A stretch of DNA of 64,000 bases from Variovorax sp. (GTDB lineage: Bacteria > Pseudomonadota > Gammaproteobacteria > Burkholderiales > Burkholderiaceae_C), in NCBI GenBank assembly GCA_017744935.1, contig JAGIAI010000038.1, positions 30,204-94,203 on the forward strand, given 5' to 3'. The notes under the pieces were generated by a model. The model was not told where the DNA came from. It did no database searches and worked only from the letters and a program-made list of their open reading frames with translations. The stretch's first letter is position 1, and every line of letters starts with the position of its first letter. Of the stretch, positions 35,635 to 43,228 are shown in pieces. The position numbers and the translations under genes are program-made.

Positions 35635-38070
35635 ATGTATGACTCTGTAAAAGAGTATTCCGAGAATCCCGCGTCGGTCCCCATCCACATGTCGAAACCT
35701 TCTTCTTCCAGCGAGCAAGCGCACAAGGCTCCCCCGAGCCCGCTGCGTCGCATTGCCATCTGGGGCGGCGCCGCGATTGCGGCAGGCGCCCTCGTCGTGA
35801 TGATCGGCGCGGCGACCGCGGTTGCGGTGATCTATCCGAAGCTCCCGAGCGTCTCCGACCTGGCCGACTATCGACCGAAGCTGCCGCTGCGCGTGTTCGC
35901 GGCCGATGGCAGTCTGATCGGCGAGTTCGGCGAGGAGCGCCGCAATCTCACGCCCTTCGCGGACATTCCGAAGGTGATGAAAGACGCCGTGCTTGCGGTC
36001 GAGGACGCGCGCTTCTACGACCATGGCGGCGTGGACTACAAGGGCTTCGTGCGTGCAGCCTTTTCAAGCCTGCGCGGTGGCCGGCAACAGGGCGCTTCCA
36101 CGATCACGATGCAGGTCGCGCGCAACGTGTTCCTGAGCTCCGAACGCACGCTGAGCCGCAAGGCTTACGAGATCCTGCTGTCAATGCAGCTCGAGCGGCA
36201 ACTCACGAAGGATCAGATCCTCGAGATCTACCTGAATCAGATCTACCTCGGCAACCGCGCCTACGGCTTCGCGGCCGCCGCCGAGACCTACTTCGGCAAG
36301 CCCCTTCAGAAAGTGTCGATCGCCGAAGCCGCGATGCTCGCGGGGCTGCCCAAGGCACCGGGCACCAACAACCCCGTGGCCAATCCGCGCCGTGCCCGCG
36401 CACGGCAGCTCTACGTGATCGATCGCATGCAGGAGACCGGCTTCATCACGGCCGAACAGGCAGCGCAAGCCAAGCAGGAAGAACTGCATCTGCGCGATGC
36501 GGCCGACCCCGATCGCCTGCATGCCGAGTACGTGGCGGAGACGGTCCGGCAGATGATGCATGCGCAGTACGGCGACAGCATCTACACCAGCGGGCTCAAG
36601 GTCTACACCTCGCTCGATTCGGGCGACCAGGCAGCGGCCTATCGGTCGCTGCGTCGCGGCATCCTCGATTACGAACGCCGCCAACCCTATCGCGGTCCCG
36701 AAGCCTTCGCCGATCTGCCTGACGATGCGAAGGAACTCGACGATGCGGTCGATGATGCGCTCGCCGATCACCCCGACAACGGCGACCTTGTCGCGGCCGT
36801 CGTGCTCGAAGCCAGCCCGAAGGAAGTCACAGCGGTCCGTGCGAACGGCGAGACATTGCAGATCAGCGGCGAAGGCCTGCGGCCTGCCCAGTCGGGCCTC
36901 GCCGCCAAGGCACCGGCCGCGATCAAGATCCGCCGAGGTGCCGTCATCCGCGTGGCGAAGATGGCCAAGGGCGGATGGGAAATCACGCAGGTGCCGGAGG
37001 TCGAAGGCGCGTTCATCGCCATGGACCCGAAGAGCGGTGCGATCAAGGCACTCGTGGGTGGCTTCGATTTCGGACGCAGCAAGTTCAACCACGTCACGCA
37101 GGCGTGGCGCCAGCCGGGTTCGAGCTTCAAGCCCTTCATCTACTCGGCCGCGCTGGAGAAGGGCTTCGCGCCGAGCACCATCGTCAACGACGCACCGATC
37201 TCCTTCGAGGCCGGCCCCGGTGGACAGGCCTGGGAGCCGAAGAATTACGACGGCACCTACGACGGCCCAATCACGTTGCGCCGCGCGCTGCAGCAGTCGA
37301 AGAACATGGTGACGATCCGCGTGCTCCAGTCCATCGGCGTCGATTACGCGCAGGACTGGGTCACCCGCTTCGGCTTCGATCGCGACAAGCAGCCCGCCAA
37401 CTTGCCGATGGCGCTGGGTGCCGGCTCCGTCACGCCGATGCAGATGGCGGCGGGGTATTCCGTATTTGCCAATGGTGGCTATCGCGTGAATCCGTACCTG
37501 GTCACGCGCGTCACCGACATGAAGGACAAGGTCCTGCTCGAAACCGAAGCACCGGTACTCGACGAGAGCCGCCGCGCGATTCCCGAGCGCAATGCCTTCG
37601 TCATGGGTTCGCTGCTGCAGAGCGTTGTGAAGGGTGGCACGGCTGCCAAGGCCGGCCAAGCGCTGCGCCGCAGCGACCTCTTCGGCAAGACCGGCACGAC
37701 CAACGATTCGTTCGACACCTGGTTCGCGGGCTTCCAGCCTTCGATGGTGGGCGTGGCCTGGATTGGCTACGACACGCCCCGCCAGCTCGGCGTGCGTGGC
37801 GAAACCGGTGGCAGCCTGAGCCTGCCGATCTGGATCGGCTTCATGCAGACCGCGTTGAAGGGCGTGCCAGTGAGCGAACCACGTGCGCCTGGCGGGCTTG
37901 CCAATATCGATGGCGAGTGGTACTTCGACGAGTTCGGCCCTGGCCATGGCGTCGCAAGCCTGGGTGTCGACACACAGGCACCTACGTCGGCCGAAGCGCT
38001 TGCAGGTGCGCCGGTCGGCCCACCGCCGGCCGCCGAAGAGCGCAGCCGCATCCTCGACTTCTTCAGGTAG
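35635..38070 (+). CDS. mrcA: penicillin-binding protein 1A (class A PBP)
   Basis: This bifunctional enzyme polymerises glycan strands and crosslinks peptides. The 811 residues show a transmembrane anchor (about 38-65) and a GT51 domain (EDARFYDHGG, catalytic Glu near 123; GASTITMQVARN). Next comes an OB-like insert typical of PBP1a. The transpeptidase domain has SSFK near 497, SKN and KTGT near 685. The ATG at 35635 has no clear ribosome-binding site; an ATG at 35689 (MSKPSSSS) is an alternative. It is divergent from the exosortase operon across a CreB-tag-bearing spacer and is followed by an extragenic repeat. Confidence 0.95.
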   Translation: MYDSVKEYSENPASVPIHMSKPSSSSEQAHKAPPSPLRRIAIWGGAAIAAGALVVMIGAATAVAVIYPKLPSVSDLADYRPKLPLRVFAADGSLIGEFGEERRNLTPFADIPKVMKDAVLAVEDARFYDHGGVDYKGFVRAAFSSLRGGRQQGASTITMQVARNVFLSSERTLSRKAYEILLSMQLERQLTKDQILEIYLNQIYLGNRAYGFAAAAETYFGKPLQKVSIAEAAMLAGLPKAPGTNNPVANPRRARARQLYVIDRMQETGFITAEQAAQAKQEELHLRDAADPDRLHAEYVAETVRQMMHAQYGDSIYTSGLKVYTSLDSGDQAAAYRSLRRGILDYERRQPYRGPEAFADLPDDAKELDDAVDDALADHPDNGDLVAAVVLEASPKEVTAVRANGETLQISGEGLRPAQSGLAAKAPAAIKIRRGAVIRVAKMAKGGWEITQVPEVEGAFIAMDPKSGAIKALVGGFDFGRSKFNHVTQAWRQPGSSFKPFIYSAALEKGFAPSTIVNDAPISFEAGPGGQAWEPKNYDGTYDGPITLRRALQQSKNMVTIRVLQSIGVDYAQDWVTRFGFDRDKQPANLPMALGAGSVTPMQMAAGYSVFANGGYRVNPYLVTRVTDMKDKVLLETEAPVLDESRRAIPERNAFVMGSLLQSVVKGGTAAKAGQALRRSDLFGKTGTTNDSFDTWFAGFQPSMVGVAWIGYDTPRQLGVRGETGGSLSLPIWIGFMQTALKGVPVSEPRAPGGLANIDGEWYFDEFGPGHGVASLGVDTQAPTSAEALAGAPVGPPPAAEERSRILDFFR

Positions 38071-38157
38071 GCCGACGCCGGGCCGCCCCAAGGCGACCGA
38101 ACCTCCCCCGCGGGGGGTGGCGAAGCACGCGAAGCGGCAAGCCGGGGGGTGGAATAG
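38071..38157 (-). repeat. extragenic palindromic repeat, copy 2 (inverted)
   Basis: Read on the minus strand it contains CCCCCCGGCTTGCCGCTTCG, CCCCCCGCGGGGGAGG and GGGGCGGCCCGGCG, in the same order as the elements after dnaN and parB. It lies directly after the mrcA stop. The central CTCCCCCGCGGGGGG part can form a strong hairpin, so it may terminate mrcA transcription. Confidence 0.65.
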
Positions 38158-38230
38158 TCCGGGGCAGCGAAATGCACGAAAGGGGATGCGGAGCTATCTA
38201 CACTCCACATCCCCTTTCTCACATCCGGCC

Positions 38231-38836
38231 ATGGAATTCCTGATCCTGGCGACGATCGTCCTCATCGGCGCGTCCATCCTCAAGTCGGCAGACCAGCGCC
38301 GTCGCATCGCCTTGCTCGGCAGCCACCTGGGCAACTACCAGATCGAGAAGCTGATGGAAAACCTCACCGAGGGCTACCTGCGGTGCCTGGGCGAAGACGA
38401 TCCGGAGCGCCGCGCACAGATCTGGGCGCTGCTCGACGACACCGAACGCAAGCTGTCGATGCAGTTCAGCAACTTCGCCTCCGAGTTCTCGCGCGTGGAC
38501 GAAAAGGAAGCGCGCGTCAGCACCTTGCCGATCTCGCTTCCCTATGCCAGCCAATTCCTTCCCGCAGCCACGTTCGACGTGCGCAAGGCTTTCGCGATCC
38601 ACGCGCGAGGCATCGCGGAGGTGATGCAGAACGACGCGCACCGCACGCAGAAAGCCAAGGCCTACACGATGTCCGCGGAGCTCTTCCTGATGCAGCACAC
38701 CTGCCACTGGTTCTGCAAGTCGAAGGCGATTGCTTCGGCGCGCATGCTTGCGCGGCACAAGACCGCCTACCAGCAACTCATCGATTCGGTCAGCCCCGGC
38801 ACGCGCAACGCGTACCTCGCCCTCACCCGTCAGTGA
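38231..38836 (+). CDS. membrane-anchored protein of unknown function
   Basis: The 201 residues begin with one N-terminal transmembrane helix (MEFLILATIVLIGASILKSA), then a soluble alpha-helical domain (for example RKAFAIHARGIAEVMQNDAH and KAYTMSAELFLMQHTCHWFCKSK). The domain is presumably cytosolic or periplasmic. A longer frame extends upstream, but the ATG at 38231 directly begins the helix and follows the extragenic repeat. Its 3' end overlaps creC by 7 nt on the opposite strand. I do not recognise the family. Confidence 0.75.
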   Translation: MEFLILATIVLIGASILKSADQRRRIALLGSHLGNYQIEKLMENLTEGYLRCLGEDDPERRAQIWALLDDTERKLSMQFSNFASEFSRVDEKEARVSTLPISLPYASQFLPAATFDVRKAFAIHARGIAEVMQNDAHRTQKAKAYTMSAELFLMQHTCHWFCKSKAIASARMLARHKTAYQQLIDSVSPGTRNAYLALTRQ

Positions 38837-40269
38837 TTCGCGAGCAGCGGCAGCGTGAGCGTCGCCTGCGCTCCGCCGCGCGGCGCGTTGACGAGTTCGA
38901 CACGACCGCGATGCAGCGTGGCGATCTCCTTCACGAAGGCCAACCCGAGGCCGGTGCTCTTCTTCTGGCTGTGCGGGCGCGCCAGCGAATAGAACTTCTC
39001 GAACACCTTGTCTTTCGCGAAGTCGGGGATGCCCTTGCCGCGATCGCGCACGGTGATCCGCGCCCGCCGTCCTTCCGCCTCCAGCGCCAGCAGCACCTCC
39101 GCACCGTCCGGTGAGAAGTCGATCGCGTTGTCCAGCAGGTTGCTGATGGCGCGGCGGAGGAGGAAAGGGTCGCCTTCCACGCGTGCTTCGTTGTGGATCG
39201 CCACGTTGATGCGGATGTCCCGCTTCGATGCCGCAGCCTGCGCGCCAGTGCCGATGTCGCGCAACAAGGGGGCGAGCGCGACCGGCTCGCTGCGTTCGAG
39301 CGCTCGCCGTGTCTCGAGGGCCGTGAGCTCCATCATGCGATCGACGATCTCCTGGATACGCTGCGTCTCGTGCGCGATGTTGGCAAGAAAGCGTTCGCGC
39401 TCGGCCTGCGGCATCGAAGGTTCCTGGATCAGCTCTGCCGCGCCGCGGATCGCGGAAAGCGGGCTCTTCACTTCGTGCGTGAAGGTCTGGACGTAGTCGG
39501 CGACGTAGTTGCGACCGGTGAGCGCGTCGCGCATTTCCCGCAGGCCGCCACGCAGCGTGTCCACCGCGCGCCGGATCATGCGAGACAGGCTCAGGCTGCG
39601 CTGGCTGCGCAGCCATCCGATGTAGTCGGAGATAAGCCCGAAGGGCCGAACGAGCCAGATCGACACGATGATCGCAAGCACCAGCAGCGCCAAGGCCGAA
39701 CCGGCACCGACCCACAGCGTGCGTGCGCGTGCGTCCTCGACGAACTGCCCGAAACTGCGCACCGGCTTGCCGACCGTGACCACGCCGACGATCTCGTTGC
39801 CCCAGCGGATTGGCGCGCCGACATACATCACCGAAGTGAGCGGATCGCCCGCGATGTCGCGCGAAGTGCGTGCGCCGTAGACGCCGGCCAGCGAGCGGCT
39901 CACGTCGGGGCGCTGCGAATAGTCTGCGCCGGTGCTGCGGCCGAGCGAATCGAACAGCACGCGGCCGGTTCGATCGGTGACGTACATGCGCAGCTCCACG
40001 TGGCGCTTGTGCAGGTTGTAGATCTGCGCCGAGAACTGTCGCGCATAGACCGAGCGGAACAGAGGGTCGAGCCGCGAGACGTTGATCGCGCCGGCAATCA
40101 CGTCCTGCTCGATCAGGCTTGCCATCAACTGCGATGTCTCGACCAGCGATTCTTCCGCCGACTCCCGGTAGCGCGGGTCGATGTCCGCCACCACGCGGTA
40201 GAGCAGAAAGGCGATCCCGACCGTGTAGATCAGCAGGATGCCGATGAAGATGCGGGTTCTGCGCGTCAC
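38830..40269 (-). CDS. creC: sensor histidine kinase CreC
   Basis: CreC phosphorylates CreB. In Pseudomonas and Aeromonas, CreBC responds to penicillin-binding protein inhibition and to carbon status. The 479 residues have two transmembrane helices around a periplasmic sensor domain (about 30-180; conserved CreC features such as DYSQRPDVSRSLAGVYGARTS), a HAMP-like linker, a phosphoacceptor HEVKSPLSAIRG (His265), and an ATPase domain (NLLDNAIDFSPDGAE). The GTG start at 40269 is 4 nt after the creB stop. There is no creD beside it. Confidence 0.92.
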   Translation of the reverse strand: MTRRTRIFIGILLIYTVGIAFLLYRVVADIDPRYRESAEESLVETSQLMASLIEQDVIAGAINVSRLDPLFRSVYARQFSAQIYNLHKRHVELRMYVTDRTGRVLFDSLGRSTGADYSQRPDVSRSLAGVYGARTSRDIAGDPLTSVMYVGAPIRWGNEIVGVVTVGKPVRSFGQFVEDARARTLWVGAGSALALLVLAIIVSIWLVRPFGLISDYIGWLRSQRSLSLSRMIRRAVDTLRGGLREMRDALTGRNYVADYVQTFTHEVKSPLSAIRGAAELIQEPSMPQAERERFLANIAHETQRIQEIVDRMMELTALETRRALERSEPVALAPLLRDIGTGAQAAASKRDIRINVAIHNEARVEGDPFLLRRAISNLLDNAIDFSPDGAEVLLALEAEGRRARITVRDRGKGIPDFAKDKVFEKFYSLARPHSQKKSTGLGLAFVKEIATLHRGRVELVNAPRGGAQATLTLPLLANH

Positions 40270-40273
40270 CCTG

Positions 40274-41026
40274 TCATGCGCCCGACGGAAGCTCTTCGTT
40301 CAACGCGTAGCCGGTGCCGCGCAGGGTGCGGATCGGTTCGACGTCGGGCGCGATGGCCTTGAGCTTGGCTCGCAGGGTCTTGATATGCGCATCGACCGTG
40401 CGATCGAAGCTCTCGCTCGACTCGTCCCACACGAGGCGCAGCAACTCGTCGCGCGTGAAGACCCGGCCCGGTCGCTGGACCATCAGCCGCAACAAGCCGT
40501 ATTCGTAGCGTGAGAGTTCGAGCAGGCGGCCGTAATAGCGGATCTGCATGCGTTCGGTATCGACTGCGAACGGCACGGCGGGCGAATGGGGGCTTGCCGG
40601 CGCGGTGGCTGCCGTGGCTGCAGGTGCCGGGGCGGCCTGTCCGTTGCGCCCGCTTCGCCGCAGGATGGTCCGCACCCGCGCCACCAGCTCGCGCGGAGAA
40701 AAGGGCTTGGCAACGTAGTCATCCGCACCCAGTTCAAGCCCGACCACGCGATCGATCTCGTCGCTGCGCGCGGTGAGGAACAGCATCGGCACCTCGGCGC
40801 CACCAGGCAGCGCCTGAAGCCGCTTGAACAGCTCGAAGCCGTTCATGTCGGGCAGGCCGATGTCAAGGATCGCAAGCGCAGGCGGCTCTGCGGTGAATTG
40901 CGCGATCGCTTCCTGCGCCGTCGGGCACCAGACCGGCGCAAAGCCATCGGTGCGCAGCACGTATTGCAGGGTGTCGGCAATGCCGGATTCGTCTTCGGCG
41001 ATCAGGATCCGGGGGTTGAAAAGCAT
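40274..41026 (-). CDS. creB: response regulator CreB
   Basis: This 250-residue OmpR-type regulator has a receiver domain with the phosphorylatable Asp in ILDIGLPDMNG (near 55), a Lys-Pro active-site loop, and a winged-helix output domain. An unusually long Ala/Pro-rich linker (about residues 122-146) joins the two. CreB binds direct repeats TTCAC-N6-TTCAC; a perfect one is at 35478-35493. It forms an operon with creC. Confidence 0.93.
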   Translation of the reverse strand: MLFNPRILIAEDESGIADTLQYVLRTDGFAPVWCPTAQEAIAQFTAEPPALAILDIGLPDMNGFELFKRLQALPGGAEVPMLFLTARSDEIDRVVGLELGADDYVAKPFSPRELVARVRTILRRSGRNGQAAPAPAATAATAPASPHSPAVPFAVDTERMQIRYYGRLLELSRYEYGLLRLMVQRPGRVFTRDELLRLVWDESSESFDRTVDAHIKTLRAKLKAIAPDVEPIRTLRGTGYALNEELPSGA

Positions 41027-41057
41027 GGCCCGGATGGTAGCCCGCAGCCGCGCGGGC

Positions 41058-41825
41058 TCAGCTCAAGTCGAAGCAGCAACCTGCGTAGTAGGGCTGGTCG
41101 CCGCCTTCGACGAAGGGCACCTCGATCGGCTTGCCCTCGTTGCGCCACGCATCGCGGCGCACATAGCCCGCCTCCGTCAGGTCGGCAAAGAGGCGGTCGT
41201 GGTGCTCGATGCGATACGGGCATACCGCCACGCCAATGCTGTTCAGGGTGTAGAGCGTCCTCTCGGGATGGACCGCCGCCGTGTTGATGATGATGCGCTT
41301 GGGTTTCACCGGGAGCTCGGCCAGGATCTCGGAAAGGTGCTGCGGGAGGTACTGCAGGCTGCCCGACGCATACAGGAGGTCGCAGCCGCTCGCGCCGCGG
41401 AAATCGGTCGTGAAGTCGAGCTGGCTGGCGACCTGCCGCTGCTCTGCGACTTCCGCGCCGGCCTTGATCACGCCCGGCACGTCGCAAACGGTCCAGTGCA
41501 AGTCCGCCGGGTAGTTCAGCACACGCCGGAACGCGTAGTACTTGATGCCGATGTGCCCGCCCAGGTCGAACACGGTGCGCAGGCCAGTGTCCAGCGAACG
41601 GCCCAGCCAGAAGAGGGCGGGGTAGTCGTAGAAGTAGATCTGGTGGCTGTAGAGGTTGGCCGCCTCGGGGGTGTCATAGCCTACCGTCTTGCCGACCGGC
41701 GCATGGGCCTGGGCGTCCGCGAAGCTTTCGAAAGAACCCATGAACAGGTTCTCGTCGCGGTTTTCCAGGAATTTGCGGCGGTACGTGGATTCGCGAACCG
41801 AGGAAGGCAGAAGGCTGGAAAGCAT
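41058..41825 (-). CDS. methyltransferase, TIGR04325 family
   Basis: The 255-residue protein has a class I SAM-binding fold pattern (VFDLGGHIGIKYYAF, DLLYASGSLQYLPQHL) and matches the TIGR04325 putative methyltransferase family, which usually occurs in polysaccharide or glycan-modification clusters. Here it stands alone between creB and the copper-chaperone gene, so its acceptor is unknown. An AT-rich stretch with an inverted repeat GTTGAA-N10-TTCAAC (41866-41887) lies about 40-60 nt upstream and probably holds its promoter. Confidence 0.85.
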   Translation of the reverse strand: MLSSLLPSSVRESTYRRKFLENRDENLFMGSFESFADAQAHAPVGKTVGYDTPEAANLYSHQIYFYDYPALFWLGRSLDTGLRTVFDLGGHIGIKYYAFRRVLNYPADLHWTVCDVPGVIKAGAEVAEQRQVASQLDFTTDFRGASGCDLLYASGSLQYLPQHLSEILAELPVKPKRIIINTAAVHPERTLYTLNSIGVAVCPYRIEHHDRLFADLTEAGYVRRDAWRNEGKPIEVPFVEGGDQPYYAGCCFDLS

Positions 41826-41937
41826 GGCACCTCGTTGATGTCAGCAGAAATGACACATTTTGCACGTTGAAACATAAAGTATTCAACTGCTGGTGAGGTT
41901 TCCTAGCTTACCGGCCCTCCAAGACAGAGAGTTGCTG

Positions 41938-42132
41938 TTACTTCGCCTGATATCCGGCGTTTTCGATGGCCACGATGATGTCCGTGCGCGGATGCTGGCT
42001 CACGACATCTACATGACCCGTCTCGAGGTCGACCGTGACCTGAGCCTTGGGATCGATCGCTTGCACGGCGTTCTGCACCAGATTGGCGCAATGCCCGCAG
42101 CTCATGCCGGTGACCTGGAATTTCTGGCTCAT
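41938..42132 (-). CDS. heavy-metal-associated (CopZ/HMA) metallochaperone
   Basis: A 64-residue HMA domain with the copper-binding motif MSCGHCA (residues 10-16, two Cys) and beta-alpha-beta-beta-alpha-beta pattern; the family shuttles Cu(I). The ATG at 42132 follows an AAAGGAG ribosome-binding site. The open frame extends 125 codons further upstream into the origin-like copy, but nothing there is protein-like. A 19-bp-spacer MerR/CueR-type promoter is at 42170-42200. No copA or cueR is visible in the window, so the regulator would act from elsewhere. Confidence 0.93.
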   Translation of the reverse strand: MSQKFQVTGMSCGHCANLVQNAVQAIDPKAQVTVDLETGHVDVVSQHPRTDIIVAIENAGYQAK

Positions 42133-42169
42133 CGGAGTGGCTCCTTTCGTACTGGATGACGGGACTGCT

Positions 42170-42200
42170 AGTTTGAACCTTCTCACCATGGCAATGTCCA
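42170..42200 (-). promoter_or_regulatory. CueR-type promoter for the metallochaperone gene
   Basis: Minus strand: TGGACA (-35-like), a 19-nt spacer TTGCCATGGTGAGAAGGTT, then CAAACT (-10-like). The long 19-nt spacer and the ACATTGCC/GAGAAGGT imperfect dyad match the layout of CueR/MerR-activated promoters (consensus ACCTTGCC...GGCAAGGT). The predicted transcription start is about 30 nt from the gene's start codon. Confidence 0.65.
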
Positions 42201-42244
42201 GCCCCGGGGGCGCTGACGCGCGGAAATTCACGGCTGTTCCTATT

Positions 42245-42471
42245 CCTCTCCTATTTCTTTTATTCAAATTAGTAGTAGTAGATAAGGGTCCCATGCCGCT
42301 GTGGATATATCGCTTTTTTCCTTTGCCGACAGGGACTTGCGGTGTTCCGTTCGCTGTGCGCAGCCGCGCTTCCGTGGTGTAGCGTGAACTCGAACAACTC
42401 TGCAAAACGCGATGGACCTGTGGACAACCTATGGCTTGTGCCGAAACTGTCCCCAGGGTTGTGCTTTGACA
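42245..42471 (-). repeat. inverted, diverged copy of the dnaA-dnaN origin region
   Basis: Read on the minus strand this 227-nt block aligns collinearly with 11589-11818 (230 nt). Shared segments include TGTCAAAGCACAAC, GGTTGTCCACAG, GAAGCGCGGCT, CCCTTATCTACTACTAC and AATTTGAAT. It keeps DnaA boxes (TTGTCCACA at 42419-42427; ATATCCACA at 42300-42308), a 12-nt TAG-trio run (42270-42281) and the AT-rich tract. Its outer 3' end resembles the dnaN ribosome-binding region. It is placed between the HMA gene and a response regulator. Function is unknown; origin, decoy or DnaA-titration site are possible. Confidence 0.9.
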
Positions 42472-42487
42472 GACGTCGTTGAATGCG

Positions 42488-42502
42488 TGTACATGCTGTA
42501 CA
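42488..42502. promoter_or_regulatory. TGTAC-N5-GTACA dyad before the response regulator
   Basis: TGTAC, five bases, GTACA is a perfect dyad 37-51 nt upstream of the response regulator start codon, just outside the origin-like copy. It is in the right place for an operator or a promoter-proximal control site of the two-component operon. Confidence 0.4.
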
Positions 42503-42538
42503 AACACAACCCCTTACTTTTCTCCATCTGCTAGAGCT

Positions 42539-43228
42539 ATGCGAATCCTCCTGGTCGAAGACGACGCGGTACTGCGTGGCGTGATGTTGCGCAGCCTGGG
42601 CGATGCGGGACACCGCGTCGATGTGGCGGCGAGCGTCGAAGAAGCGGAGCACCTGTGGCGCGTACAGACCTTCGATGCGGTGCTTCTGGATCTGAACCTG
42701 CCGGCCACGCCCAGCCCGACCAGCGGACTCTCCAGCGGCCTGACTGCGCTGCGGCATGCGCGCCAGCGCGGCGACCGGACACCGGTCCTGATCCTGACCG
42801 CGCGCGATCGCACCGAAGAACGGATCGCCGGCCTGGACGCGGGCGCCGACGACTATCTTGGCAAGCCCTTCGATCTCGCAGAAGTGGAAGCGCGCCTTCG
42901 CGCACTGGTGCGGCGCGCCCAGGGCACGGAGGACATTTCCACCCTCGGCCGGTTGCGGCTCGACCGTCGCGCGCGGCGCTTCGGCATCGGCAACGTGCCG
43001 CTCGATCTGCCGGCGCGCGAATTCGAGGTGCTGTGGGAATTGATGAGCCCGCCCGGCCGGACCATCAGCAAGCGCGAGCTTTCGGACAAGCTCTCGAGCT
43101 TCGACGATTCGCTGGGTGACAACGCGCTCGAGGCCTTCATATCGCGGCTGCGCAAGAAGCTGGTCGGCAGCGGCGCGGCGATCCGGACTTTGCGCGGCAT
43201 CGGCTATCTGCTGGAAGCCGAAGTGTGA
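42539..43228 (+). CDS. OmpR-family response regulator with receiver-loop insertion
   Basis: The 229 residues show a receiver domain (VEDD near 7-10, phospho-Asp51 in LLDLNLP) and a winged-helix output domain (DLPAREFEVLWELM...TLRGIGYLLEA). After the phosphorylation motif an insertion of about 8 residues (ATPSPTSGLSS) sits in the beta3-alpha3 loop, where QseB/TctD relatives have GMDG. It may alter phosphorylation or partner binding. The ATG at 42539 gives the usual start MRILLVEDD. It overlaps the kinase gene by 4 nt (GTGA). Confidence 0.92.
   Translation: MRILLVEDDAVLRGVMLRSLGDAGHRVDVAASVEEAEHLWRVQTFDAVLLDLNLPATPSPTSGLSSGLTALRHARQRGDRTPVLILTARDRTEERIAGLDAGADDYLGKPFDLAEVEARLRALVRRAQGTEDISTLGRLRLDRRARRFGIGNVPLDLPAREFEVLWELMSPPGRTISKRELSDKLSSFDDSLGDNALEAFISRLRKKLVGSGAAIRTLRGIGYLLEAEV

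Noticed and set aside
36181..38091. 636-codon minus-strand frame opposite mrcA
   Set aside because: Shadow of the clearly identified PBP1A gene.
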